From assembly GCA_029215795.1 (NCBI GenBank), contig JARDYH010000002.1, positions 17,663,001 to 17,727,000 of the forward strand: a DNA stretch of 64,000 nucleotides, in the 5' to 3' direction. Position 1 is the first letter of the stretch. Each line of letters starts with the position of its first letter. The notes beneath the pieces are model-generated. The model made no database searches and was not told the origin of the DNA. It saw only the letters and a program-made list of their open reading frames with translations. Of this stretch, positions 34,256 through 45,549 are shown in pieces. Source of the stretch: Anniella stebbinsi. Lineage: Eukaryota; Chordata; Lepidosauria; Squamata; Anniellidae. A program made the translations under genes and the position numbers.

Positions 34256-34612
34256 TGGAGTGGCCAGATGCAAAAGAGGACAGGGTTCCTACGCCTTTAA
34301 TAGTTGTGTAGAAGAGAAAACGTATAAATCGATAGGGAAGGCAGTAGTTGACAAAAGTCGAGTTTAAATAGGTAGCGCGTATGGCGCACAACTACTAATG
34401 TAGATACAATAGATAATGAAGCTATCTAACCTAACCGTACCCCAGCTTCATTATCTATTGCATCTACATTAGTAGTTGTGTGCCTTATGCACTACCTATT
34501 TAATCTTGAAGAGAACACGTAATCGGGTGCAGCTTGCATAAAATTCCCTCTTCTAAAATGCTAAAGGTGTAGGATCCCTGCCCCCTTTTTTTTTTTTTTT
34601 TTGCATCCGGCC
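34256..34612. repeat. MITE-A copy 3, interrupted by a hairpin insertion
   Basis: Left remnant GTGGCCAGATGCAAAAGAGG and right remnant AAATTCCCTCTTCTAAAATG, then GCATCCGGCCACC. The body is split by the insertion at 34333-34507. A T-run (about 34586-34603) lies in the right part. Confidence 0.65.
34333..34507. mobile_element. Unclassified insertion with a 60-bp hairpin
   Basis: Arms 34363-34423 and 34444-34503 pair over about 60 bases with roughly five mismatches (shared ACAACTACTAATGTAGAT and AATAGATAATGAAGCT) around a 20-base loop. Direct repeats flank the insert: GAAGAGAAAACGTATAAATC at 34311 and GAAGAGAACACGTAATCGG at 34508. No family recognised. Confidence 0.6.
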
Positions 34613-35520
34613 ACCATAAATCTGCTTGACCTTGTGATAAGCAAAGAGCACAAACATGGAGAGCAGTTCAACCGGCTGCAATCAATTGTCGCTTGAGAGC
34701 CACTTGAATAAAACCTAGGAAGCCATGCCGTGTTTTTTTCTTTTTCTCCGCCCCCCCTTCTTTTCCTGGAGTGGCTGACTAGAACTAACCAAATGGCCTT
34801 TGAGAGGATCTGAAGTGGCAATTACTGACAGGGCCAATTCACTATATATTAATTACCCTGCCCTGCATTGTGAGACTTGAACGACAGAATCTTTTCTGAA
34901 ACATTTCCATTCATCCCAACAATCATCCCACCAGGAACGACATTAGGCCTGGTCTAGATAGGCAACAGAATGAGGTGATAATTTGGAGTTTGGGGATAGA
35001 GGGAGGGTAGAGTGGAATATTCCACACCAGGCTGCGGGTGGCACTTTTAATGCTCTCTCCCAGGTTTAAAAAACAAGACGTTCAATGCAACTAGGGGGAA
35101 AAAATAGCATAGCACGGAGAAAGCTCAGCTCAGCCCAGCTCAGAGAGACCAGCCCAGCCCATTGCTTGCTTTGCTATTTTTGTATATACAGGAGGTATTG
35201 TTTCTATTTGTGTGTGTTGGTGTCGTTTTTACATAGGAGAGGATTTGAAAATGTGATCCCATACTTGTAATCTGAAGTGGTACAGCCCATTCTGCCACCA
35301 AAGGACTCTACCATCTCATTTGCCTACATGTTTTAATTAGGTATAGGGAAGGAGGATTCTTCAGTGCTCCTTTAGAGCTGCAAATTACACTAGCCACTCT
35401 GAGAAGCTGTTGTCTGAAGAGCAGGTTATTCTATTTTTAAAATAAATAAGTAAATCAATAAATAAAGCTGTTTTCAAATGTTGGCCAAAAGCCGGTTAGA
35501 CACTAGGAACAAACTCATTC
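34613..35520. other. No gene recognised
   Basis: Mostly single-copy-looking sequence. TTAGGCCTGGTCTAGATAGG at 34945 resembles the TTA plus GGCC ends of the Harbinger-like elements, but no matching right end was found. Confidence 0.5.
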
Positions 35521-35765
35521 TCTCCTGTTGAGCAGCCTTCCCCAACCTGACACCCTTCAGATTTGTTGGACTACAATGCCTATCATGCCCAACCAATATG
35601 GCCAACAGCCAACACATCTGGAGGGCACCAGATTGGGGAAGCTTGCTCTAGAGACCATAGTGGAGTAGGCAATTTAGTGCCCTGAAGATATGTTATACTA
35701 GAACTCCCATCATCCCAAGCCAGTGTAGAGGAGGGCACCAAGCTGAGGAAGGCTGCCCTAGAGTA
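35521..35765. repeat. Two adjacent family E foldback repeats
   Basis: First copy: CACCCTTCAGATTTGTTGGA to CTGGAGGGCACCAGATTGGG. Second copy: ACTAGAACTCCCATCATCCC to GGGCACCAAGCTGAGGAAG. Confidence 0.65.
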
Positions 35766-35772
35766 TCAGTCA

Positions 35773-36200
35773 TGGATAGGGATGTATGAGAAATATGTTT
35801 CGGTTTGGTTTTGATCCGGATTTACCCAGTTCGCACCTTCCAGACCAAATGGTGACTGAGACGCAACATGTGGTCAAAGTCTGTACTTGTAATGTGATTT
35901 GCGGACCAAAAAAGAAAAAAAAAGTGCTTTATAGCATGTATTCATTTGGAAAATGTTCATTAAAAAATACATACTTTTGAAAAAAGTGCACAAATGCACA
36001 TTAATCAAAAGGAGAAGAATGCATACATTTCAAAGATGTGCAAAATCGATGCATACATTTTGGGATAATACACATAAAAATACTCATGGATTTTCATGCA
36101 AAACGGGAAAAACCAAAGCTTGCAATCTGATGTGGCCTCGAGTCAGAATAAGCTTTGAGGTGGAATTCAGAGGGCTTCAGTGAGGTTGGGTTTTACTGAT
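35773..36200. repeat. Family G repeat
   Basis: TAGGGATGTATGAGAAATAT start, then many short GCACAAATGCACATTAATC-like repeats. Confidence 0.45.
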
Positions 36201-36284
36201 TCTCCCAGCATTACATCTTCTTTTCACAGTTAATAGCAGTGAAAAGAATGATGGGGTCCAGCTGAGTGCAAAAATGGTTGGGTT

Positions 36285-36850
36285 CTGCATTTTAATATGA
36301 GATTACCCAATTCGCACCTCCCAGAACCAAATGAGGACGCAAACGCAATTTGTGTTTGGAAATTCACATATTTCCGATTTGTTTTGCATTTCACAAATCA
36401 AAACAAACTGTGTAAAAAAATGTTCACAGCAGAATAATGTACATGGGAAAATGCACTCAAACTTGCTTTAGTCCATGGTTACATGCATACAAAAATGGGT
36501 GCATTTGAAAAAGGCATACACAAAAGTGGGGAGGGGGGACTGAGTGAGCCTAGTGGTGGAAAAATGAGAACCTGTACAAGATCAACCTTGACAGATTCAC
36601 CAATTCCTGGTTTGGGGTGCTTTGTGTGTGCGTGTGTGAGAGAGAGAATGAATGAATGAATGAATGAATGAATGAATGAATGGCAGACTTCACTGCACTT
36701 AATGCGAAGACTATAATAAATAACGCAGGGATTCACACAGGAGCCTTTAGCCTTTCCCACCCTGGTGCCATCCCGATGCATTGGATTACAATGGCCATGC
36801 TGGCTGTAGATGATGGGAGTTGCAGTCCAACACAACCAGAGGACATCAGG
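36285..36850. repeat. Composite block (family G, microsatellite, family E), paralogous to 32140-32595
   Basis: TTTAGTCCATGGTTACATGC, CTGTACAAGATCAACCTTG, an (AATG)n run at 36647-36682, then ATGATGGGAGTTGCAGTCC. Same order as the earlier block. Confidence 0.65.
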
Positions 36851-36975
36851 AGCTATCTAAGGGAGCTGTCCAAGCTACTAGACCTATTTTGGGGATAGGT
36901 TCTGGCACTTTGGATAGCTCCTTTAGAGTTCTGACAGGTCCTGACTGAAACCCAGAGCAGATTCACCACACTGGT
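36842..36975. mobile_element. MITE-B remnant
   Basis: GAGCTGTCCAAGCTACTAGA, ATTTTGGGGATAGGTTCTGG, and CTGACTGAAACCCAGAGCAG then ATTCACC match the interior of MITE-B at 3679-3886. The outer ends are missing. Confidence 0.6.
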
Positions 36976-37204
36976 ACTATCCCAGATTTTGTGCAGAGTT
37001 TCCTCACTATTCCAAAATGTTGAAATGCCTATCCAAAGGCTGTTGGTAAGACATTTAAACTAAATTATGCTGGGGGGGGGGGGATCTGCCCCACCCATTT
37101 TACTTTTGGTCCCACCCACCAATGCAGTCCTGGAGACCTTGTCCAAAATGGAATTTAACCCTCAGGCTGAAAGAAGTTAAATACTCCTGTTTTAACCGCA
37201 CACT

Positions 37205-37350
37205 GGGCCTGTTCAGATAATATGCTAAGTCTCAGGTATGGCCGCTAACCCTGTTGCAGTTAGTGAGCATGGTTAAACCAGAGTTATATAGCCACCATGG
37301 TTAGCTCAAAACACGTAACCATTATGGCTTAGCTTGTTTTTCTGAGCGGG
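37205..37350. repeat. Family C palindromic MITE
   Basis: Left end GGGCCTGTTCAGATAATATG, interior GTGAGCATGGTTAAACC, right end GAGCGGGGCC. Confidence 0.65.
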
Positions 37351-37354
37351 GCCA

Positions 37355-38430
37355 ATGTCTCCTCTGGCAGCAGTTCTGCAGCCTCTAGCTACTTAGCTAA
37401 AGGCCGTCCCCAAAGGGTGCCATCTTTTCTAACTGATTGAGAGCCTGCGCCCTTAACAGCTGCATAACAGGCAGAATGCTGCGGAAAGACACACTTCTGT
37501 TCTCCTGATCCTTTGGCGGGAGAGCGGGGGGAATGTGGCCCACCCTAGAGAAAATATATCTTCTTTGCCAGCAGGGAGACAAGAGAATGGACAGAAAATC
37601 TTTCTGGGATGTTTATAGGCTTCTTTATATTGCTTGTCATTATAAACCACTTAGTACTAAGACTTTGGAATCTAATTAGTCTCCCCACAATGTATGTATT
37701 TAAATGGTGGCTGATGTGAATGGTTTCTGTGCGATTATTTCCACCACCCTCCCAAAGATTTAAAGATAGGAAGCCAGTTTATGTAATGTAGCATGCCAGG
37801 ACACAAAGAACATCACATCACATCGTACCTGAGCAATCAGGTGTGATTGTTACAAAAATAGGCAAATATCTTTTTTTTTCAGCCCACAGGACCTGCATTC
37901 GTTGCCTCTCTCTTTCTCTTTTGTCAACGCTGCTGCGAATTTCTCAGCAACGTGGCAGGCAGTTTATTCAGCAGGTGCAGATTTTCAAGGCAATTGGGGA
38001 GCGCTTGGCCCCTTGAATCTCCACCTATCATGTGTATAGCCGTTAAATGCTGGGGGAAAGTCGCAATGGCCTCACCATCTCATGTATGATGAGATCAGTA
38101 TGCAAAACTGCACATTCTTCAAGGCTCTCACCATTTACCTGGATTCCTTAATCCAAAGGGTACAGCTAGGCATGGAGTGGAAGATCTATGATCAAGATTT
38201 AACGTAGTGTTTTTGTGTTTTAATTAAAATCAGTAGTGCTGTGCTGAAAATTCCAACCAGTCCATTTCTGGCATTTCATCAGGGGTGGGGGTGGGGGAAA
38301 ACTTGGTCGAAAGAGGCTGGGAGAGGTGAGAATCTTCTTGAGGAGGGGGACAGCATTTCCATATATTTTTAAAAATGTAGCCAGTTCTTGAGAGGTCTTC
38401 TTTCTTTTTATTTATTTTTTAAAAAAAAAA
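37355..38430. other. No gene recognised; candidate conserved non-coding DNA
   Basis: No clear repeat over about 37550-38060. Low repeat content between dense repeats is the only reason to suspect constraint. Confidence 0.35.
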
Positions 38431-38435
38431 AAAAA

Positions 38436-38566
38436 ACACCCCTGGCATTTTCAGGAGCCCAGGAGTTGTTCCTGAATGCTTATTGGAGAGGGAGAGGTCA
38501 CATGGTCTCCAATAGGCATTCACTAAGAACTGCTGGGCTCCTCCAAATGACAGGGGAAAGGGGTGG
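38436..38566. repeat. Palindromic repeat (CCCCTGGCATTTTCAGGAG)
   Basis: Left CCTGGCATTTTCAGGAGCCC and right GGGCTCCTCCAAATGACAGG, with inner TTATTGGAGAG/CTCCAATAGG arms. About 130 bp, probably a MITE. Confidence 0.55.
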
Positions 38567-39121
38567 TTTTTAAAAAAACAAACCTAAAAAATAGGAAGAA
38601 GCCCCCTCAGCAAACAGCTTTAAAAAAGGCATGTGGAAACCCTGTCCCCCTCCCCAAGGAGACAATTCTGCAAATTTCCCTCCTCCCTGCGAAAGAGGCA
38701 GAAAAAGCAATGGCTCTTTCGCAGGGAAAGGGAAAGTTCCCCAAAATGGAGGGGGGCAGGATTCGACCCAGCACTAAAAAGGAGCCATGAGGGAAGGAAT
38801 TGAGAGGGGATTGCAACACTGGGAGAGAGACATTTGACCCTTTCCTGCTCTGCAATTATCCCGCTCTCCCCTGAAGTTAGTAATGCCTAACAGGGGAAGA
38901 CATACAGGCACCGTATTCGGACATGTATGCATCCCCCCCTCCTTGTAACAAATATCAGATTGGAAGGGGCCGTTTAAGTATGATGAGTCAAGGTTTTTTG
39001 GGAGGGGGAATATCCCCCCAGAGCTGTGGTCCTGATGCAACTGATGGCCCTTCTGTGGCTCCTTGTGACATAAAAAGCAAAACAAAAAGTGGAAACCTCT
39101 GATCGTGGATCTCTCTTTGTG

Positions 39122-39778
39122 TAATGTTTAGGTAGGCCCTGAACATGGGGCAAGGAACATGTTGCAAGGGTGTGGGAGACTCCTGCTTGTGTGTTCCTGG
39201 TCAACAGCTGACTGCCACTGTGTAAAGAGAGTGATGGACTAGAATGATAAAATAGTAGAGTTGGAAGGGGCCTATAAGGCCATCGAGTCCAACTCCCTGC
39301 TCAATGCAGGAATCCACCTTAAAGCATCCCTGATAGATGGCTGTCCAGCTGCATCTTGAAGGCCTCTAGTTTGGGAGAGCCCTTGGCCTCCCTAGGTCAT
39401 TGGTTCCATTGTCATACTGCTCTAACAGTCAGGAAGTTTTTCCTGATGTCCAGCTGGAATCTGGTTTCCTGTAACTTGAGCCTATTATTCTGCATCCTGT
39501 ACTCTGGGATGATTGAGAAGAGATCCTGGCCTTCCTTTGTGTGACAATCTTGTAAGTACTTGAAGAGTGCTATCATGTCTCCTCTTCTCAAGGCTAAACA
39601 TGCCCAGTTCTTTCAGTCTCTCCTCATAGGGCTTTGTTTCCAGACCCCTGATCATCCTCATTGCCCTCCTCTGAACCCCCTCCAGCTTGTCTGCATCCTT
39701 CTTGAAGTGTGCTGCCCAGAACGGGACTAGATGGACCCTTGGTCTGATCCAGCATGGCTATTCTTATGTTCTTAAAAC
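39122..39778 (+). mobile_element. L3/CR1-like LINE 3' tail, split by a CR1 insertion
   Basis: Left part GTGTGTTCCTGGTCAACAGC to GATGGACTAGA. The tail resumes GGACTAGATGGACCCTTGG at 39724 and ends ATGGCTATTCTTATGTTCTT. The matching family copy at 26450-26835 is continuous across this point. Confidence 0.7.
39244..39723 (-). mobile_element. CR1 LINE 3' fragment, minus strand
   Basis: Reverse copy: GTAGAGTTGGAAGGGGCC, CCAACTCCCTGCTCAATGC, GGAAGTTTTTCCTGATGTCC, GTGTGCTGCCCAGAAC. The 8-base word GGACTAGA is present on both sides (39236-39243, 39724-39731). 5'-truncated and non-coding. Confidence 0.75.
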
Positions 39779-39915
39779 TGTTATTTATGAGTGCCCCCAA
39801 TTCTCTTAGCAGTGAGGATTTTCAGGGGTGCAATGTTTACCTGGGTCCAATTTCCTATTATTGTTTTTTTGGAAAGACATCCTGGAGGCTGATTGTCATG
39901 ATTAGGTGTAGCAGG

Positions 39916-41102
39916 TAGGGGTGTGCATGGACCCCCCCGGATTGGATTGGGACCCAGATCAAGACCTCCAATTTTGTCACGGATCGGATCGGACAAAATC
40001 AGAGCCCCCCCCCCCAGACCGGATCGAGTCCAATCCCGATCCAAAAATCGGAACTTTTTGTATCGGCCGCCATTTCCCCCCCATAGACTTGCATAGTCTA
40101 TGAGGAAAAAATGGTGGCGGGTGGGTGAGGAGGAGCCTAACTCCCTCCTCCCCGGGGCCGTCCGCTGTGGATGGCCCCGGCAGGTAAGCCCCTTCCCCCG
40201 TGCTCCTTACCCCCAGGGCCGTCCGCTTCCATCCGCTGGCACCCACGGGCACCAGCGGATGGAAGCGGATGGTCCCGGGGGGGTAAACCCCCTCCCCCCC
40301 TCCCCCTGCCCCCTGATTATCTTTCCTGGCCATCCGCTCCCATCCTCCACCGGCTGCTACTGCGAGCGGGCTTTGCGGCCTGCTCCAGAGTAGCGCGCCA
40401 GGTGATGTCATCACCTGGCGTGCTACCTAGGAGCAGGCTGTAAAGCCCGCTCACAGTAGCAGCTGGTGGCGGACGGGAGTGGACGGCCAGGAAAGGTAAG
40501 CGCGCCGCACGCCCCCCGCCCCCTGCCCCCTGCTTACCTTTCCTGGCCGTCTGCTCCCATCCGCCACCGGCTGCTACTGTGAGCAGGCTTCGCAGCCTGC
40601 TCCAGAGTAGTGCACCAGGTGATGTCATCACCTGGCGCGCTACCTAGGAGCAGACCATGAAGCCCGCTCGCAGTAGCAGCCGGTGGCGGATGGGAGCGGA
40701 CGGCCAGGAAAGGTAAGTGCGCCGCGCCCCCCCTCCCCCTGCCCCCAGCTTACCTTTCCTGGCCGTCTGCTCCCATCCGCCGCTCCCTGCCCCCATTGTC
40801 CGCTTCCATCGGAGGGCGCCCGCTAGCACCCACCAATGGAAGCGGACAGTCCCGCTAGGGAAGCCCTCCCCCCCGCTGTCCGCTTCCATCGGTGGGCGCC
40901 AGCTGACGCCCACCAATAGAAGCGGCAGCGGGTGCCAGCGGGTGCCCGCCGATCCGCCAATCCATCCAAACTGGATCGGAACCTTTCCGGATCGGATTAG
41001 ATCGGCTGATCCAGCGGTGAGATCGGAAATCGGATAATTTATCCAATTTCCCCCGGATCAGATTTGGATCGTGGATCGGATCCGATCCAGTGCACATCCC
41101 TA
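39916..41102. mobile_element. hAT-like non-autonomous element, 1187 bp
   Basis: Ends TAGGGGTGTGCATGG and GTGCACATCCCTA. Identical 8-bp duplications GTAGCAGG at 39908-39915 and 41103-41110. Sub-terminal GGATCGGATCGGA pentamers link it to the 3300-bp element. The interior is GC-rich and carries two palindromic blocks (about 40310-40500 and 40535-40720). Confidence 0.85.
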
Positions 41103-41110
41103 GTAGCAGG

Positions 41111-41800
41111 CTCTAGATGCAGTGGAGTCACCAGACATATGGTTTACTGATAGGGTTGAAGCTACAACAGATGTGGTTTAAGTCCAGGCAGAGGTCAGAG
41201 CACAGGCAGTCAGGCAAGAGGAGCAGGCAACAACAGGATTGGTCAGGGTAACAAGCAGGAGGTCAAACATGGTAAATCAGTCAGGTATGTTATGCAGTCC
41301 AGATGCAGTTGTTAGGCAGTCCAAAAGGTCAAGAAACAGGGCATCAATCACAGGCACAGTTCAGGAGACAAGATACAAGGCAGGATGGACCAAGTTAGTC
41401 CAACACTGGCTGGATTCTCTGTGAAGGCTTTTAAGACCAAAGCCTGCTGGATCCTACCCAGAGCTCAGCTCCAGTAATCAAGCTTCCCTTTGCAGAGCCT
41501 TACTCCTGAGGGGTCACTTCCACCTGAGGGGATCTTTTCTGGAGGTGAGTACTCCCTTCTTAAAGGAGCCTTACTTGCCTGTCACTTGAGGCAACAACGG
41601 TCTCAGGGGTCAGGGGGTTGCTCAGTCTCTGCTTTAGAGGCAGAATCCCTTTCCCCTGACAGGGATGGTCCTGCAACCATCTCCCCCTAAGAGCTCAGGC
41701 TCCTTTGGGTCTGTTAGCAGTCTGGGACGCCCTAGGTTTCTGGGGCCTCTAGTTCTTCCTCTGAAGAGGACTCCTCCAGTGGGGGCATGAGACTTACGGT
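41111..41800. other. CAGG-rich unclassified sequence
   Basis: Dense CAGTCAGG/CAGGCA motifs (about 41185-41390), no reading frame of interest. Possibly part of an LTR element, but I could not find LTR ends. Confidence 0.35.
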
Positions 41801-41807
41801 GTTTTGC

Positions 41808-42088
41808 TAGGGTGACCATATGAAAAGGAGGACAGAGCTCCTGCATCTTTAACAGCTGTAGAGAAAAGGGAATTTCAACAGGTATCATTTGTATACATCA
41901 GGTATACATATCTGCCCTCTTTTGTATCTCTTTGCACTAGGCAGGGCTTTTGCAGCTTTAACTGTTGTGATAAAGAGGGAATGTCACCAGGTGCTGCATG
42001 CATACAAATGACATCTGCTGAAATTTCCTTTTCTCTACAACTGTTAAAGATACAGGAGCCCTGCCCTCCTTTTCATATGGTCACCCTG
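41808..42088. repeat. MITE-A copy 4, full dimer with target duplications
   Basis: Starts TAGGGTGACCATATG, ends CATATGGTCACCCTG. Flanked by GTTTTGC at 41801-41807 and 42089-42095. Two inverted units in one element. Confidence 0.85.
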
Positions 42089-42576
42089 GTTTTGCAAAAT
42101 CTGCATTTTTTTTACAAATGGGTGGGGGTACAGCTTTAACACTCCTAGAGAGCCCAAAATCCACTCCTTCCATATCAGATTTCTTGGGGATCAGCAACTT
42201 CCAAATCTCAGCTCTGTGTCTTTGCCTTTTCACAGGCTGACTCTTTTCAAAACTGCCAAAACTTTTGCCAAAACTGCCAACAGCTGCGAGCAGGGAAGGG
42301 AAGCCCCTTTTTAGATCAGTCCCTGGCTTTTTCCATGTCATTCAAAAGACAGCTGTTGAGAGCCATCCATCTAATCTCCATAACAAAGAGAAGACACTGG
42401 GCCACATTGCCAGGCATATTAACAAGTCCAAGGCTTTGACCAGGTAGACCAATGGCAACCTATACTGAAAACACACACACCCCTATTCACAGAAATCATA
42501 AAGTCAAGAATCATTGAGCGGGAAGGGATCCCAAGAGCTTAGCCCCCTGTCTTATAACATTGTTTTAAGAGGCCTG

Positions 42577-42935
42577 GGGGGTGTCTATATGACAATGCTT
42601 TATATGCTGATTCCCTCAAAACCCTGCAGCATCACTGCTGCGAGGTGGAATCGAGACAACATGGGCTATCTGGCCAAGGAAAACCTCAGTGCAGTCAGCC
42701 ATTTGGGTTACCAAGCCTGCTCCCTGCCCCGCATTCTTGGGCTTACCCTGCACTGGGATCCACCCCTTCAAAGCCCCCAAACTGAAGCCACCATAGACAG
42801 ATGAAAGAAAAGTTGTGGTAAAACGACACTGCAAAAAAGCGCACTTTTGGGAGTAAAAGCCGGATGTGGCTGCAAGTCGGCAGGTGCGTCATATAAACAG
42901 TGCAGAGCCACTGCATAGCCAGTATGGAGTTAAGA
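42577..42935. repeat. Unclassified repeat, paralogous to 45225-45545
   Basis: Shared blocks with the later copy: AAACTGAAGCCACCA, CATATAAACA, CACTGCATAGCCAGTATGGA (GCACAGCCATGACGGA in the other). Confidence 0.5.
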
Positions 42936-43552
42936 GAGCATATGGAAAGCTCCATGGAAACAAAAAAAAATCTCTTCCAACAAAGAGTTGGAAAATATGC
43001 GCACGGTTCAGCATGACAATTCCTCTTTTGCTACACACAGAACATTATGAGATGGGCTGTTACATGTTGTAAGAAAGCTAGTCCTGTAACACCAACATAC
43101 AAAAACATGAAAGAGAGAAGGAGCCTAAAGACATAAAACAGGGCCCAATAGATTGGTCCAAAAATCTATCGTTCAGGATAGCTATTCATTAAACACAAAA
43201 CCTTTCTATTTAACATCTTGTGTTATGGGCTTTCCATGTTCACTCAAGCTCCAAAATCCGGCAAAATTATGGCTGAAAAGGGCCAACACCCTTAACAGTT
43301 GCATTATTTAGGCAATATGCATGTGGCATGGTATCCTATGCTGTGGCAACTTCACCACAACCTTGGAGTTGGATGGCTGTCAGTGGCGGAGTGGTGGACG
43401 TAAGTCCCACATTTGTCACTAGAATAGACAAATGTAGTCTATGCAACTGAAGCCATCATGCAACAGAAGCTACTATTCCACATTAACAAGCAGCCAACTA
43501 GCAACCAATACTATCAACACAGAATGACAGCGTCGGAAGGGACCTTGAAAGT

Positions 43553-45002
43553 CACAGAATCATCGAATCATACAATAGCTGAGCTGGTAGGGGGCTATAA
43601 GGCTGTCGAGTCCAACCCCCTGCTCAATGCATTAATCCATATCAAAGCATATCTGACAGATGGCTGTCCAGCTGCATTTTGAATGCCTCTAGTGTGGGAG
43701 AGCCCACTACCTTCCTAAATGCCTTTGTACTGCTCTAACCATCAGGAAGTTTTTCCTGATGTCCAGCCGGAATCTGGGTTCTTGTAACTTGAGCCCATTA
43801 TTCCATGTCGTGTACTCTGGGATGATCAAGAAGAGATCCTGACCCTCCTCTGTGTGACAACCTTTCAAGTACTTGAAGAGTGCTAGCATGTCACTCCTCA
43901 GCCTTCTCTTCTTCAGGATAAACGTGCTTAGTTCTTTCAGTCTCTCTTCATAGGGCTCTGTTTCCAGACTCCTGATCATCCTCATTGCCTTCCTCTGAAC
44001 TTCCTCCAGCTTATCTACATCCTTCTTGAAGTGTGGTACCCAAAACTGGACACAGTAAAAATGAGTCCAAACCAATGCCGAATAGAGGGGAACCAGTACT
44101 TCATACAGTTTGGAAGCTATACTTCTATTAATGCATCCAAAAATAGCATTTGCTTTTTTTGCAGCCACATCACACTGTTGGCTCAAATTCAGATTGTGAT
44201 CTACAACAATTCCAAGATCCTTCTCACTTGTAGTATTGCTGAGCCAAGTTTTCCCCATCTTGTAACTGTGCACTTGGTTTCTTTTTCTTAGGTGTAGAAC
44301 TTGGCATTTATCCCTATTAAATTTCATTCTGTTTTCAGCTCATTGCTCCAGCCTATCAAGATCACTTTGAACTTTGTTTATGTCTTCCACGATATTACTA
44401 TCCCACCCAATTTTCTGCCATAAGCATTCCCTGCACCTTCTTATCCAAATCATTAATAAAAACATGGAAGAGCACTGGGCCCAGGACTGAGCCCTGCAGT
44501 ACCCCACTCATTACCTCCCCACAGTTTGAGATGGCACCATTGATAAGCACTCTTTGAGTCCAATTCAGTAGCCAAATGAAGATCCACCTAATAGTTGTTC
44601 CATCTAGCCCACTTTTAGCTGGTTTGCTAATCAGAATGTCATGGGGCACTTTGTCAAAAGCATTCCTGCAGTCCACAAGGGAGGTTACCCAATCAAACAA
44701 TGAGATCAGATTAGTCTGGCAGGATTTGTTCTAGTAAACACTGCATTGTTTTCAAGGTACTTACAGATTGACTTCTTTATAATCTGCTCCAAAATTTTCC
44801 CAGGGACTGATGTCAGACTAACTGGTCTGTAGTTCCCAGGTTCCTCCATTTTGCCCTTTTTGAAGATAGGGACAACATTAGCCCTCCTCCAGTCGTCCGG
44901 CACTTCACCCGTCTTCCTTGATTTTGCAAAGATAATAGACAGTGGTTCTGAGAGTTCTTCTGCCAGTTCCTTTATAACTCTTTATTATTCATCTGGGCTC
45001 TG
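43553..45002 (-). mobile_element. CR1 LINE, 5'-truncated, minus strand (about 1.45 kb)
   Basis: The 3' UTR lies on the left (AATAGCTGAGCTGGTAGGGG then CCAACCCCCTGCTCAATGC). Reverse transcriptase coding remnants extend to about 44.9 kb. It is the longest LINE copy in the window. Confidence 0.85.
43707..44903 (-). pseudogene. CR1 ORF2 reverse transcriptase remnant, broken
   Basis: Minus-strand pieces in coding order: PDDWRRANVVPIFKKG...NYRPVSLTSVPGKILEQII (44903-44706), DCRNAFDKVPHDIL and VLQGSVLGPVLFHVFINDL (44700-44398), then KFNRDKCQVLHL...EKDLGIVVDHNLNLSQQCD to the C-terminal [18 protein letters not shown] (44327-43707). These are the RT fingers and palm and the post-RT region of CR1. Where the FADD catalytic motif is expected after INDL, this copy reads MAENWVG, and stops separate the pieces. 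It is not functional. Confidence 0.85.
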
Positions 45003-45224
45003 CCGTCGTGGCGCGAAGTTGGTGCTGCTCTGCCTCCAAACCCCACGGTATTGCTGCTGTGGGGGTGGCGGCAAGTTATCTAAACAAAGACAGTGCAACA
45101 CTGTAGCTTTGAAAGCCTTATCCGCGCATCTACACTGCTACAGTTCATTGAATTCATGCGTTGTACATAATAACTATTCTTACTTTCATTCCAGACTTTA
45201 ATATCGCCATGGCAGCCATTACTA

Positions 45225-45545
45225 AACACTCATCTGGGGCTTGTCAAGTCCATCCTGTATTCCATGCCCTGCTTTCCTGCTCCTACCCTGCACCGGAACC
45301 TGCCCCCAACTATGCCCACTGTCTGAATCCAAACTGAAGCCACCACTGACACACGCACAAACATCTGCAGTGACATCGAAGCAATGTGAAAACTTGTGGC
45401 AAAACAACACATCGAAAATGTGCAGCTTTGCGGGGAACAGCACAATGTGGCTGCCTGTGGGCGGCTGCATCATATAAACATTGAGGCACAACTGCACAGC
45501 CATGACGGAGTACATAGAGCGTACAGACAAGCCCAAAGAAGCCAA
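45225..45545. repeat. Unclassified repeat, paralogous to 42577-42935
   Basis: CCAAACTGAAGCCACCACTG, TGTGGCAAAACAACAC, CATCATATAAACATTGAGGC. Flanked by no obvious duplication. Confidence 0.5.
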
Positions 45546-45549
45546 CGTT

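Noticed and set aside
40398..40413. GTGATGTCATCACC palindrome resembling a CRE site
   Set aside because: It is the centre of a repeated palindromic block within a transposable element and departs from TGACGTCA.
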